DNA from: Gracilimonas sp040882225
Lineage (GTDB): Bacteria; Bacteroidota; Rhodothermia; Balneolales; Balneolaceae
Length of the DNA: 64,000 nucleotides
Assembly (NCBI GenBank): GCA_040882225.1
Contig: JBBEBR010000012.1
Span: 1 to 64,000, forward strand
Direction: 5' to 3'
The notes beneath the pieces are model-generated. The model saw only the letters and a program-made list of their open reading frames with translations. It did no database searches and was not told the origin of the DNA. The position numbers were made by a program, and so were the translations under genes. Below are positions 46,352 through 56,479 of this stretch, in pieces; position 1 is the stretch's first letter, and every line of letters starts with the position of its first letter.

Positions 46352-46453
46352 ATGGATAATAGAATGAAAAAAAGAACGGCGTATTGGCAGGGTGGAATGG
46401 TATTTAGCCTTCCATTCCTGATTATAATTCTATATTTGTTGCTTGTCCTGTAA
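46352..46453 (+). CDS. Possible 33-residue membrane micro-protein
   Basis: A short frame with a purine-rich GAGAGGG about eight bases upstream encodes a basic N-terminus (MDNRMKKR) and one hydrophobic segment (GMVFSLPFLIIILYLLLVL). This composition fits a single-pass small membrane protein. It lies 70 bases before priA on the same strand. No homologue is recalled; chance cannot be excluded. Confidence 0.45.
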   Translation: MDNRMKKRTAYWQGGMVFSLPFLIIILYLLLVL

Positions 46454-46522
46454 GTTATAGTTGATTGAAGCTCAATAATTGGATAAGCTTTCATCCTGAA
46501 AATAAATATAGAGCTGTAAATT

Positions 46523-48961
46523 TTGTCTTTTTTTGTTGATGTAGCCTTTCCGACCGCCATACGAAAGCAATTTACTTACCACATTCCAAAAGATCTTGAA
46601 AGCAAGATTCAGGAGGGGCACAGAGTTTGGGTGCCTTTCAGGAATTATTTTGCCATAGGAATTATAACTGCCATTCATCAGAATACGCCCAAATTCAAAA
46701 CCAAGGCGGTAAAACAAGTGCTGGATAAAGAGCCGATTTTATCCGCAGAGCTTTTAAAACTGACCGAATGGGTATCTCTTTTTTATGCGGCAAGCTGGGG
46801 AGAAACCATTCAGGCCGCTCTTCCCGCAGGACTGAATTTCGTCTCCAAAAAATATTTGAAAGTTGCTGATTCATTGGTGATGGAAACCCTGCCTAAAGAA
46901 GAGCGGGAAATAATTTCAGACCTGAAAGAAAATCCCACAACTCTTGATGAAGCCAAAAAGCGATGGAAAGGAACCGGCCTTAACAAAGTGTTCAGTCAGC
47001 TTCTAAAGAAAAAAACCATAGAGATCTGGGAGCAGCCGGATGTAAAAGTTACCATCGCCACCGAAAAAGAATGGAACTGGGCTGAAGGGAAGTCTTCGAA
47101 GGGAGCGGAGTCTTTTTTGAGGAACGATGAGACTAATAACAGCCTGAAATGGCTGTCTGCTTTACAAGGTTTTGTGGAAATGGAATTACCGGTTCGGCAG
47201 TCTGAAATTACGGATAAAGCACTTTTTACTTCCTATACTTTGAATAAACTTCAGGAAGAAGGTTGGATCACTTTTAGGGAAGTTGAAAAAGGTGCCGGTC
47301 TTCAGGATTTAGCTTTTGATCCGGATTCCATCAAGTCACTGAATGAGGAGCAGCAGCAAGCCTTTCGCCACATTCAGGATTCGCTGGAAAAAGAGGAGTT
47401 TTCCAACTTTCTGCTATTCGGAATTACCGGAAGTGGCAAAACTGAAGTATATATTCAGGCGCTGCAAAAAGCTTTGCAAAAGGGAAAAGGTGGAATTGTC
47501 CTGGTTCCTGAAATCGCTCTTACCCCACAAACGCTTGCCCGCTTTTACCTGATTTTTGGGGATCAAATTGCTGTGCTCCACAGCCGGATGACCAGCAGAG
47601 AACGCCTGCAAGCCTGGAAAGATTTAAATTCAGGTAAAAAAAATATAGCCATTGGCCCGCGTTCCGCGATTTTTGCTCCTGTGCAAAATCTGGGTCTCAT
47701 TATTTTGGATGAAGAACACGACAGTTCCTATAAACAAATTGATCCTTCCCCAAGATATCATGCCAGGGAAACCGCTATAATTCGAGCGAGAAATAATAAT
47801 GCGGTTGTTATTATGGGTTCGGCTACTCCGAGTTTGCAGGCTTTACATATGGCGGCAAAAGATAAATGCAAACTCTTAGAATTGAATAAACGCCATGCCG
47901 ATGCGCTGCTTCCCACTGTAAAAATCATCGATTTAAAGGAATATAAATCTGCGATGCGGGGGGAATTAGCGGTCCCGCTTTTTATGGCTATGGAAGAGGC
48001 GCTAAAGAAAAAAGAGCAGGTTATTTTATTGTACAACCGGCGCGGATTCGCCAATTATATGCAGTGCGAAGATTGCGGACATATTCCTCAAAGCCCGGAG
48101 TGTGCGGTTAGCCTCACTTATCACAAAAATAAAAACCTGTTGATGTGTCACTACTCGGGATATTCCCGCCGGGCAGATATTGCTTGTGAAATGTGTGGAT
48201 CTGAAAATCTGAAAGTTCAGGGATCGGGCACTCAAAATATTGAAGAACAATTAGGTGAACTTTTTCCCGAGGCAAGAGTTTCCCGCTTTGACAGAGATTC
48301 AACTTCCCGAAAAGGAGCGCACGAAAAAATTCTAACGGCATTCGGGAAGGGAGAAGCAGATATTTTAATTGGAACACAGCTGGTGGCCAAAGGGCTTGAT
48401 TTCCCAAATGTAACCGTAGTTGGAGTGGTAAATGCGGATACGGAACTGGCTTTTCCGTCTTTTCAGGCAACCGAAAGAATGTATCAGTTGTTGAGTCAGG
48501 TTTCGGGGAGATCGGGAAGGGGCAGCAAACCGGGTGTAGTATTTTTACAAACACGACAGCCGGATAATCCTGCAATTCAATTTGCGAAAAATCATGATCA
48601 CCGGGGATTTTCCCGCCAAGAAATGGAGTTCAGGAAGCCCTTGTATTACCCGCCATTTTCAAGATTAATCCGCTTTGTGCTGAAATCGGCTAAAGAAAAT
48701 GATGTTAACTGGGCAGCGCATTCACTAAAATCCGCACTTAATGCAGTAGTCCCTGATTTACCGGTTTTAGGTCCTTCTCCCGGCGCTATTCCCTGGATGA
48801 ATAAGAAATTTATTTGGGAAGTAACCTTAAAAATTGACCCCGAAAAGGGAGCGGTTTACATAGATGCTTTAGTTGAAAAAGTATTGCAGGTGTATGAAAT
48901 GAACGGTTCCAAAAGGGCTTCTTCGGTAAGAATAAATGTGAATGTGGATTCTATTCAGTAA
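46523..48961 (+). CDS. priA: Primosomal helicase PriA
   Basis: PriA restarts stalled replication forks. The 812-residue protein opens with FVDVAFPTAIRKQFTYHIP, the 3'-DNA-binding domain. It has Walker A GITGSGKTEVYIQA near 308-321, DEEHDSSYKQ near 402, and helicase motifs through TERMYQLLSQVSGRSGR near 655. The frame is closed by a TAA at 46517, so the TTG at 46523 is the start. In the zinc region, cysteines 1, 2, 4, 5, 7 and 8 of the usual eight are kept. Cysteines 3 and 6 are serines (QSPEC and CHYSGY), so the second zinc site is incomplete. Confidence 0.95.
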   Translation: MSFFVDVAFPTAIRKQFTYHIPKDLESKIQEGHRVWVPFRNYFAIGIITAIHQNTPKFKTKAVKQVLDKEPILSAELLKLTEWVSLFYAASWGETIQAALPAGLNFVSKKYLKVADSLVMETLPKEEREIISDLKENPTTLDEAKKRWKGTGLNKVFSQLLKKKTIEIWEQPDVKVTIATEKEWNWAEGKSSKGAESFLRNDETNNSLKWLSALQGFVEMELPVRQSEITDKALFTSYTLNKLQEEGWITFREVEKGAGLQDLAFDPDSIKSLNEEQQQAFRHIQDSLEKEEFSNFLLFGITGSGKTEVYIQALQKALQKGKGGIVLVPEIALTPQTLARFYLIFGDQIAVLHSRMTSRERLQAWKDLNSGKKNIAIGPRSAIFAPVQNLGLIILDEEHDSSYKQIDPSPRYHARETAIIRARNNNAVVIMGSATPSLQALHMAAKDKCKLLELNKRHADALLPTVKIIDLKEYKSAMRGELAVPLFMAMEEALKKKEQVILLYNRRGFANYMQCEDCGHIPQSPECAVSLTYHKNKNLLMCHYSGYSRRADIACEMCGSENLKVQGSGTQNIEEQLGELFPEARVSRFDRDSTSRKGAHEKILTAFGKGEADILIGTQLVAKGLDFPNVTVVGVVNADTELAFPSFQATERMYQLLSQVSGRSGRGSKPGVVFLQTRQPDNPAIQFAKNHDHRGFSRQEMEFRKPLYYPPFSRLIRFVLKSAKENDVNWAAHSLKSALNAVVPDLPVLGPSPGAIPWMNKKFIWEVTLKIDPEKGAVYIDALVEKVLQVYEMNGSKRASSVRINVNVDSIQ

Positions 48962-49190
48962 TAAATTTGCAAGCAGTATAGAAAGTTGCGCTTTAGAAGC
49001 ACATAAATTCCTTCAAATTATTTCACTATGGGAGAAGCGTGCGTTAAGCTTTCCAACAGTAAGTGAAGCATGAACGGTAAAAAATTCTCGCCTAATTCTG
49101 CTTTTATCTTAAAATGGGATTATTGATTGTGTAAATACACCTGTATTTTGTTGCCCCGGGATATTCTGTGGTCAAAATAGAAACGGCTTT

Positions 49191-49925
49191 ATGAAAAATG
49201 ATTATCAATTTGTAGACGGTACGCTTTTATCATCGGTGATAGAGGCGCTTATTTTTGCAAGCGACCGACCGCTCCCTGGTAGTAAAATCAGGGAAATTAT
49301 TGTAGAGAACGAAGAACAGATTGAAATTACGGAAGAAACGGTTTCAACCTTTGTTGATAAATTAAATGAGCGGTACGATGAAAATGGCCTGAGTTTTCGG
49401 ATTGAACGGATCGGCGGCGGGTTCACATTTGTAACCCAAAGCAAATACCATTACTGGCTCAGTGTTTTTCAACACGAAAACGCATACCGGAAGTTATCAC
49501 AGTCAGCAATTGAGTCCCTGGCTATTGTAGCGTATCGCCAGCCCATAACAAAGCCAGAGGTGGATCAGATTCGCGGTGTGGATTCTGGGTACATTTTGCG
49601 GCAACTGATGGAAAAAGCGTTGATTGAAGTTTCGGGCAGGGCGGATAGCCCCGGCAAGCCTTTGTTGTATAACACATCGCGGCATTTTTTAAGGCATTTT
49701 GGGATTAATAGTGTAGACGAACTCCCCAAGCCGCGAGAGATTGATGAAATTTTAAAAGATGATGATATGGCCGAGCATCGACAATTATTGATGGAGCGCC
49801 AATTAATGCTGGACGAAATGGATGAGGACGAGGAAGAAGAAGAAACAGAAAAGCTGAATTTCGAAGACATCGAAAAAAATCAGCAAAAAGAAAATGGAAT
49901 GGATAATTCCGGGGAAGAAGAATGA
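49191..49925 (+). CDS. scpB: Segregation and condensation protein ScpB
   Basis: ScpB is the kleisin-bound winged-helix subunit of the SMC-ScpAB condensin. The 244-residue protein has two winged-helix domains: LSSVIEALIFASDRPLPGSK at about 12-31 and LSQSAIESLAIVAYRQPITK at about 103-122, with RGVDSGYILRQLMEKALIEV following. The C-terminal 60 residues are highly acidic. scpA is not in the window. The stop overlaps the rluB start by four bases, a common scpB-rluB pairing. Confidence 0.95.
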   Translation: MKNDYQFVDGTLLSSVIEALIFASDRPLPGSKIREIIVENEEQIEITEETVSTFVDKLNERYDENGLSFRIERIGGGFTFVTQSKYHYWLSVFQHENAYRKLSQSAIESLAIVAYRQPITKPEVDQIRGVDSGYILRQLMEKALIEVSGRADSPGKPLLYNTSRHFLRHFGINSVDELPKPREIDEILKDDDMAEHRQLLMERQLMLDEMDEDEEEEETEKLNFEDIEKNQQKENGMDNSGEEE

Positions 49926-50770
49926 ATAGGAAGCGAAGTTCAGATAAGTCGGACAAGCCATCTAAAAAAACAAAAAAAGCAAAAGTATCGGATAGAAAAG
50001 CGGTGAAGGTGGATCAGAATTATTCAAGCACAGAAGAAATTAGGCTAAACAAATTTATAGCCCACGCGGGCTTATGCTCCCGGCGCGAAGCGGATACTTT
50101 GATAGAAGACGGAAAAGTACAGGTAAATGGAAAAGTAGTAACAGAGTTAGGGACGAAAGTGCGCAGAAAAGATAAGGTAATTGTGGACGGACAAAACCTG
50201 AGTCTTGAGCCTTTTGTGTATTTGTTGTTGAATAAATCAAGGGATGTCATCACCACTACCGATGACGATAAAAATCGCACAACGGTGATGGATGAAATTG
50301 AAAATGCAACAGGCTATCGGGTTTATCCGGTGGGTAGGCTCGACAGAAATACCACGGGATTACTGGTGCTGACAAACGATGGCGACCTTGCTCACCGGCT
50401 GATGCATCCCAGCTACAAAGTGAGAAAGATCTATGAAATCACCACAAAAAAAGCGCTGAAGGATGAATATCTGGAAGGTTTTAGAAAGGGGATTCAGTTA
50501 GAAGACGGCGAGGCTAAAGGGTACAACATTAAGAAATTTGTGGATATGCCGGAGCTTTTTGAGATGTCGGTATTTGAAGGCAGAAATCGCCTTATCCGGA
50601 GAATGGTGGAACATTACGGCACAGAAGTGACTAAACTGAAACGAGTAGAATATGCGGGATTAAATTTGAAAGGAGTGAGCCAGGGACGTTGGAGGTATCT
50701 TCACCAGAACGAAATCAACGATCTTAGAAAATTGGTAAAACTCGAGACGTTGGATTTCAAGAAAAATTGA
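49922..50770 (+). CDS. rluB: 23S rRNA pseudouridine synthase RluB-type
   Basis: It isomerises a uridine in 23S rRNA. A lysine-rich N-terminal extension of about 40 residues precedes the S4 RNA-binding domain (RLNKFIAHAGLCSRREADTL). The RsuA/RluB catalytic motif PVGRLDRNTTGLLVLTNDGD follows at about 137-156, with the nucleophile aspartate about 141. The EGRNRLIRRMVEH motif lies near 220. RluE and RluF are alternatives; scpB linkage favours RluB. Confidence 0.92.
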   Translation: MNRKRSSDKSDKPSKKTKKAKVSDRKAVKVDQNYSSTEEIRLNKFIAHAGLCSRREADTLIEDGKVQVNGKVVTELGTKVRRKDKVIVDGQNLSLEPFVYLLLNKSRDVITTTDDDKNRTTVMDEIENATGYRVYPVGRLDRNTTGLLVLTNDGDLAHRLMHPSYKVRKIYEITTKKALKDEYLEGFRKGIQLEDGEAKGYNIKKFVDMPELFEMSVFEGRNRLIRRMVEHYGTEVTKLKRVEYAGLNLKGVSQGRWRYLHQNEINDLRKLVKLETLDFKKN

Positions 50771-50774
50771 TTTT

Positions 50775-51650
50775 ATGGAAGTTAGCAGTATTTCAGTTGT
50801 ATCGGGACAGGTTTCATCTACAGAAGGCTTACCAATTCATTACGATCTTTATTCGCCGGTTACAAGAAATGCGGTAACTTTTCCGGTCATCATTTTTTTG
50901 CATGGTTTTAAAGGGTTCAAAGACTGGGGGCCATTTCCCGATGCCTGTGAGGAACTTTCCCGAGCGGGATTCGCTGTTTTAGCATTTAACTTCTCGTTAA
51001 ATGGAATTGGCGAGAAAAAGACTGAATTTTCAGAGGGGGATTTATTTGAACGCGAAACTTTTTCACAGGATTTAGCTGACATCGGCAGTATTATTGACGC
51101 GCTTCAAAATGGTGAAATTGATGACAGCCACTCTAATCTCAATACTGATAAAATTGGCTTAGTCGGCCATTCAAGAGGTGGGCATACCGCTATTTCTGCT
51201 GCGGTAGAATTTGCACCCATCCAATGCCTGGTAACCTGGTCGGCAGTGGCTGATTATGAAAACCGGTGGACGGATGAAATGAAAAAAGACTGGGAGAAAA
51301 AAGGTTATACACTGATAAAGAATAGCCGAACCGGCGAAGAAATGAAACTTGGGAAGGTGGTATACGAGGACTTTATCCAAAACGCGAGTCGTGTAAATGC
51401 CATCAACCGGGTAAAAGAACTGCGAATCCCTGCGTTGTTTATTCATGGACGTGAAGATGAATCGGTGCCTTATACCGACTCAGAACAGTTGCATATTGCC
51501 TGCAAATCAAAAAATAAAGAACTGCGTTTAATAGCCAATACCGGCCACACCTATGGCTCTGCTCATCCCTTCGAAGAGCCCGAATTCCCCAAACCATTTT
51601 CAGAAGTTCTAAATTGGACGGAAGGCTGGTTTTTAGAGCATTTGAGATAA
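50775..51650 (+). CDS. Alpha/beta hydrolase (dienelactone hydrolase-like)
   Basis: The 291-residue protein has the oxyanion loop FLHGFKGFKDWG at about 41-52, nucleophile elbow LVGHSRGG with serine 133, acid in HGREDESVPY near 235, and histidine in NTGHTYG near 262. The fold resembles acyl-peptidase or dienelactone hydrolase members; the substrate is not predictable. It lacks a signal peptide. It begins four bases after rluB and probably shares its transcript. Confidence 0.83.
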   Translation: MEVSSISVVSGQVSSTEGLPIHYDLYSPVTRNAVTFPVIIFLHGFKGFKDWGPFPDACEELSRAGFAVLAFNFSLNGIGEKKTEFSEGDLFERETFSQDLADIGSIIDALQNGEIDDSHSNLNTDKIGLVGHSRGGHTAISAAVEFAPIQCLVTWSAVADYENRWTDEMKKDWEKKGYTLIKNSRTGEEMKLGKVVYEDFIQNASRVNAINRVKELRIPALFIHGREDESVPYTDSEQLHIACKSKNKELRLIANTGHTYGSAHPFEEPEFPKPFSEVLNWTEGWFLEHLR

Positions 51651-51749
51651 ATTCAAGCCGAGAATAAAATAATTTTTTTTGCTGTTAAATAATTTTATTG
51701 TGTAGCAACTATAAAATAGTGTAAAAAATTAATAATAAAGCATAAAATT

Positions 51750-54700
51750 ATGTATAAAATTATAAAAATTAGTTCGTTAGTTATGATGTTATTATTCATA
51801 ACAACCGGATTAACTCAAGCTCAGACTGTCTCGGGAGTTGTGGTTTCCGCAGATGACAATGATGCCTTACCAGGCATTACGGTATTGTTGCAAGGTACAA
51901 ACAAAGGCACCTCCACAAATTTAGACGGTGAGTATGAGTTAGAGCTATCAACAAATGAGTTTCAGAATGGTATTCTCATATTTTCTGCAATTGGATTTGT
52001 TCGGCAGGAAATTGCTGTTGATGGGCAGTCCTCTATAAATGTGGAACTTGTAACCGACACTCAGCTTTTAGATGATGTAGTAGTAGTGGGTTACGGTGCA
52101 ATTGTGAGAGAAGAGATGACAGGGAATGTTGCCAGTATATCCAGCAGGCAGATTGAAGAGGTGCCCGTGAATAGTTTTGAATCAGCAATACAGGGACAAG
52201 CATCTGGTGTTTTTATTCAAAAAAGTAATGGAAAGTTAGGTCAGGGTATTAACATTAGGGTAAGAGGTACTTCTTCCGTTTCTGCGAGTAGCCAGCCCTT
52301 ATATGTTATTGATGGAATCCCTACTACCTCAGAAAGCCAGTCACAAATAGCTGATACCAATCCACTATCTGATCTTGACATGGACAATATTGAGTCTATT
52401 GAAATTTTGAAGGATGCAGCCGCAGCTGCTATATATGGTTCCCGGGGTGCGAATGGTGTTATTCTTGTTACAACTAAAAGAGGACAAGCAGGAGATACCC
52501 GTATCAATGTATCGTTAGATCGCGGTGTAAGCGCACCAACAAATCGCGTTGAATTTATGAATGCTGATGAATACATCACCTTTTTTCAGGATGCGGCTGG
52601 TAGAGGAGATTTATATAGTTATGAAAGAGATGGCAATCCGTATGGATATTCGTCTGCAGCCGAAGCTTATGATGAGGGAGTTGCTTATGCAGAGGATGTC
52701 TATTTCAACTTCTTAGCACAGGGAACCGATTGGGAAAGCCGACAGGTAGATTCAAACTGGCAAGATGAAGCTTATCAAGATGGTTCAAACACAGATTTTG
52801 GTGTACAGGTAAGTGGTGGAACTGATAAAACTCAATTTTTTGTCTCGGGAAGTTTCACAGACCAGGATGGGATAGTGAGGGCAAACACTTTTAACAGGCT
52901 AAATGGTCGTTTAAATCTTGACCATACTGCTTCTGAGAAGTTCAAAGTTGGAATGAACCTGGCGCTTTCAAGAACAGAGAATATTCGGGTATCCAATGAC
53001 AACGCTTTTGCAACACCGCTTCAGGCAGTTGCCCAGCCCCCAATATCTCCAATTTATACCCCAGAGTTCGATACCAATGGAGACCTAACAGGATACTCTG
53101 ATGTACCAAATGAAAATACCCTTTACTATAACTTCCTACGCCATGTAAGAGGAGTAGACAATAATCAAACCGTGTTCCGAAATTTGGGTAATCTTTATGC
53201 AAGTTATAGCATAATGCCAAACCTCGAATTTAGAAGTGAATTAGGCCTTGATCTTCTTTTTCAGAATGAAGACTACTATGCCGACCGAAATACAGACGTT
53301 GGAGAAAATACCAATGGATACGGAGATTCACAGTGGGTAAACGTTATTAATTATACCACCAATAACTATCTAACATGGAATGCTCAGTTTGGAGCAGATC
53401 ATTCGTTAACAACAGTTGGAGGTATGAGTTTTCAAAGCTCAGACCGGTTGCTAACCTTTGTTTCCGGTACTAACTTTCCCACAGATAGCTTTACCAAATT
53501 AGCCAGTGCTGCCGAAATAACTAATGGTTCTACCTCACAAACTACTTTTACATTCTTATCATATTTCGCAAGAAGTAATTATGTATTCAAGGGCCGATAT
53601 TTATTCTCTGGTAGTGCCAGAGTAGATGGTTCTTCTCGATTTGGTGAAAATTCTCGTTATGGTTTTTTCCCATCGCTTTCCGCAGGTTGGATTCTTACCC
53701 GAGAAGATTTCTTGCAAGATATTGACCTTTTGAGTTTTCTTAAATTTCGAGCGAGTTATGGATTAACAGGAAATGCAAACGTTGGAAACTTCCCTTCACG
53801 TTCATTATATGAAGGAACGGGATATGCTGGAACTTCGGGTTTAATCCCAAGCCAAACTCCCAACCCCGACTTAAAATGGGAGCGGACAACCCAATATAAT
53901 TTCGGGTTAGATTTTGCCTTATTTGATGACCGTATTAGCGGTGAAGTTGATTATTACATCAAAAATACAGACGATCTTCTGCTTAATGTTAATGTACCTG
54001 CTACAACTGGGTACACTTCTCAGTTAAGAAATGTGGGTGAACTTGAAAACAAAGGATTTGAATTTGTTTTGAATAGCCTAAATTTAGTTGGAGATTTCCA
54101 GTGGAGAACAAGCTTCAACATTGCTTTCAATCAAAATAATATTACAAATCTTGATGGACAGGTTATTGAGGGTGGTTTTCTAAACAGAGCAATTGAAGGA
54201 GAAGCGATTGGTGTAATGTTTGGAAAAGAATATGCCGGAGTAGATCCCGATAATGGTGATGCACTTTATTATGTTCACAACAGTGATGGTACAAAAGACA
54301 GAAGTGCAGGAACTACGAACATCTATTCCTCCGCAAATGATGTAGTAATTGGTAACCCCAACCCCGATTTCATTGGGGGAATAAATAACCAGTTTAATTA
54401 TAAGAATTTTGACCTGGGGGTTTTACTTCAGTTTGTTTCCGGCAATGATATCTATAATGGCGGTGGCCGTTATCAATCAGCAAACGGAGACTTTTTTGAT
54501 AATCAAACCCGTGACCAATTAAACAGTTGGAAAAATCCCGGGGATATTACAGATATTCCCGAAGCCAGATTGTTTTATGGCAATGGAAGTAATCCATCTT
54601 CAAGATACATTTCAGATGGTTCTTACTTGAGGCTAAAGAATGTAGTTTTGGGTTATTCGCTTCCTCAGGATATGCTAACCAAGCTTAATCTTCGACAAGT

Positions 54701-54872
54701 GAGGCTGTATGCTACAGGTGTGAACTTGCTCACCTTCACAAATTATAATGGCTGGGATCCAGAGGTAAATACGGATCTTTATGATTTGTCAAACAACCTA
54801 AATATCGGAAATGACTTTTATTCTGCGCCACAAGCCAGAACTATCTCATTTGGTGTAAACATTGGATTTTAA
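51750..54872 (+). CDS. SusC/RagA-type TonB-dependent outer-membrane transporter
   Basis: The 1,040-residue protein has a signal peptide (TGLTQA, cleavage near 25). A carboxypeptidase-regulatory-like domain follows (SGVVVSADDNDALPGITVLLQ, about 29-95), then the DDVVVVGYG TonB-box region near 110 and a plug domain (QASGVFIQ, INIRVRGTSSVSASSQPLYVIDGIP). The rest is a long beta barrel ending in a C-terminal aromatic residue (GVNIGF). SusC barrels pair with SusD lids to import oligomers. It is followed after 47 bases by susD and then by a secreted metalloprotease, which suggests peptide rather than glycan substrates. Confidence 0.94.
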   Translation: MYKIIKISSLVMMLLFITTGLTQAQTVSGVVVSADDNDALPGITVLLQGTNKGTSTNLDGEYELELSTNEFQNGILIFSAIGFVRQEIAVDGQSSINVELVTDTQLLDDVVVVGYGAIVREEMTGNVASISSRQIEEVPVNSFESAIQGQASGVFIQKSNGKLGQGINIRVRGTSSVSASSQPLYVIDGIPTTSESQSQIADTNPLSDLDMDNIESIEILKDAAAAAIYGSRGANGVILVTTKRGQAGDTRINVSLDRGVSAPTNRVEFMNADEYITFFQDAAGRGDLYSYERDGNPYGYSSAAEAYDEGVAYAEDVYFNFLAQGTDWESRQVDSNWQDEAYQDGSNTDFGVQVSGGTDKTQFFVSGSFTDQDGIVRANTFNRLNGRLNLDHTASEKFKVGMNLALSRTENIRVSNDNAFATPLQAVAQPPISPIYTPEFDTNGDLTGYSDVPNENTLYYNFLRHVRGVDNNQTVFRNLGNLYASYSIMPNLEFRSELGLDLLFQNEDYYADRNTDVGENTNGYGDSQWVNVINYTTNNYLTWNAQFGADHSLTTVGGMSFQSSDRLLTFVSGTNFPTDSFTKLASAAEITNGSTSQTTFTFLSYFARSNYVFKGRYLFSGSARVDGSSRFGENSRYGFFPSLSAGWILTREDFLQDIDLLSFLKFRASYGLTGNANVGNFPSRSLYEGTGYAGTSGLIPSQTPNPDLKWERTTQYNFGLDFALFDDRISGEVDYYIKNTDDLLLNVNVPATTGYTSQLRNVGELENKGFEFVLNSLNLVGDFQWRTSFNIAFNQNNITNLDGQVIEGGFLNRAIEGEAIGVMFGKEYAGVDPDNGDALYYVHNSDGTKDRSAGTTNIYSSANDVVIGNPNPDFIGGINNQFNYKNFDLGVLLQFVSGNDIYNGGGRYQSANGDFFDNQTRDQLNSWKNPGDITDIPEARLFYGNGSNPSSRYISDGSYLRLKNVVLGYSLPQDMLTKLNLRQVRLYATGVNLLTFTNYNGWDPEVNTDLYDLSNNLNIGNDFYSAPQARTISFGVNIGF

Positions 54873-54919
54873 AAAACACAGAATCCAAGCACTCAAAAAT
54901 TTTCAAAAAAAAACACATT

Positions 54920-56290
54920 ATGAAAAATTTACTTAAATATTTTAGTTTAGCCCTTGTAGGCATTGTAACGTTTCAAGGTTGTGACAGTTTATTAGATACC
55001 GAACCAAAGCAATCTATCGATTCTGAACAGGTTCTGACAAATCCTGAGAATGTAAAATCCGTACTTATCGGTGCTTATGACGCTATTGGCGATAGCGACT
55101 TATTCGGTGGGTGGTATTTGATGACCTCCGATTTTTTGGCTGCAAATAATGAGTTCTCTTTCACCGGAACTTTTTTCCCGCCAAGGCAAATTTGGCTTAA
55201 GCAGCAAGAATACGACAACACACAGCTTACTGATACCTGGAACGATTCTTATAACGCAATAAATATCACTAATAGCGTTATTTCCGCTCTTGATTTATTA
55301 GAAGGGTCTGAAAAGGATCGAGTTGAGGGTGAGGCGAAGTTTATAAGAGGAGTAGTCTATTTTGAGCTGGTAAAACTTTTTGCTCATACTTATGAAACAG
55401 GACAAACAAATAGCCAGCCAGGTGTACCTTTAGTGCTGACTCCAACTACTACTATTGATGAAGAAAGTAACGTCTCCAGGGCAACTGTTGAACAGGTGTA
55501 CACTCAAATAATTGGCGACTTAACTGATGCGAAAGATTTGCTTGATGATATAAATCCCATCAGATCTTATTATGCAAATTCAATGGTAGCGAGTGCCGTT
55601 TTGTCCAGGGTTTATCTTCAGCAAGGTGAATACGAAGCTGCAAGAGATGAAGCAAGCAGGGTCATAGAATCTGGGAATTATGGACTGGAGGGCACTTATG
55701 CAGAAGCATTCAACAACACAGAGAATTCTGGTGAAGATGTATTTTCCATGCAAAACAGTTCTCAAGATGGAGTGAACAGTATGTTTACTTTCTACAGTGC
55801 TGATAGCCGTGGAGATGTTGACATCGAACAAGCTCATTTAGATGAATATGAAGCTCTTGATGACCGCTTGAATTTATTTTACTCTGATCCGGCAGACGGC
55901 GCCATAAGATCTGGAAAATGGAATGATGGAACTAATGGCAATGTAAACATTATCCGTCTTGCTGAGATGTATTTAACCAGGGCTGAAGGTAACTTCAGGT
56001 TAGGTGAAGATGTTGGTGACACACCATTAAATGACATCAATGAAATACGTGACCGCGTGAATCTTCCACTTTTATTAGAAATTGAACTTGACCTTGATGC
56101 TATTCTTAATGAACGAAAGCTTGAGCTGATGTTTGAAGGAAACCTGCTTCATGATATCAAGCGAACTCAAAGAAGTGTAGGTGCACGTGCATATGATGAT
56201 GATAAATTAGTATTACCAATTCCCAGAAGAGAATTGGATTCTAACCCCAACATATGCCAAAATCCAAGTTATCAGGGAACTGCCTGTTAA
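54920..56290 (+). CDS. SusD/RagB-type surface lipoprotein
   Basis: The lid and substrate-binding partner of the preceding SusC. The 456-residue protein has the lipobox FQGC (cysteine 21), followed by the family start DSLLDTEPKQSIDSEQVL. TPR-like helices hold EGEAKFIRGVVYFELVKLFA near 137, and the SusD C-terminal region has RLAEMYLTRAEGNFRLGED near 350 and NERKLELMFEGNLLHDIKR near 395. It is shorter than typical glycan-binding SusD proteins (about 500-600), in line with compact RagB-like forms. A strong terminator follows. Confidence 0.93.
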   Translation: MKNLLKYFSLALVGIVTFQGCDSLLDTEPKQSIDSEQVLTNPENVKSVLIGAYDAIGDSDLFGGWYLMTSDFLAANNEFSFTGTFFPPRQIWLKQQEYDNTQLTDTWNDSYNAINITNSVISALDLLEGSEKDRVEGEAKFIRGVVYFELVKLFAHTYETGQTNSQPGVPLVLTPTTTIDEESNVSRATVEQVYTQIIGDLTDAKDLLDDINPIRSYYANSMVASAVLSRVYLQQGEYEAARDEASRVIESGNYGLEGTYAEAFNNTENSGEDVFSMQNSSQDGVNSMFTFYSADSRGDVDIEQAHLDEYEALDDRLNLFYSDPADGAIRSGKWNDGTNGNVNIIRLAEMYLTRAEGNFRLGEDVGDTPLNDINEIRDRVNLPLLLEIELDLDAILNERKLELMFEGNLLHDIKRTQRSVGARAYDDDKLVLPIPRRELDSNPNICQNPSYQGTAC

Positions 56291-56319
56291 AACACGTTTC
56301 TGTTAACACGAAACTCAAA

Positions 56320-56353
56320 AAAGCATCGAAATAGATTTTCGGTGCTTTTTTTT
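56320..56353 (+). terminator. Rho-independent terminator after susD
   Basis: The stem AAAGCATCGAAA / TTTCGGTGCTTT has a five-base loop and one G-U pair and is followed by a run of T. It closes the susCD unit, so the following metalloprotease gene needs its own promoter or read-through. Confidence 0.88.
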
Positions 56354-56479
56354 AAACTTATTTCAAGCTATGTCGCTTTTAATCTTTTTACATCAAAAAA
56401 AAATAAAAGCACTTGATAAGCTGATAAAGTAACCTCACTTTAAGCACTTTAGAATTCAATCCAATTTAAAACACATCAT

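Noticed and set aside
46330..46560. A 76-codon minus-strand frame upstream of priA
   Set aside because: It overlaps the priA start and the small membrane frame on the other strand, and has no recognisable features.
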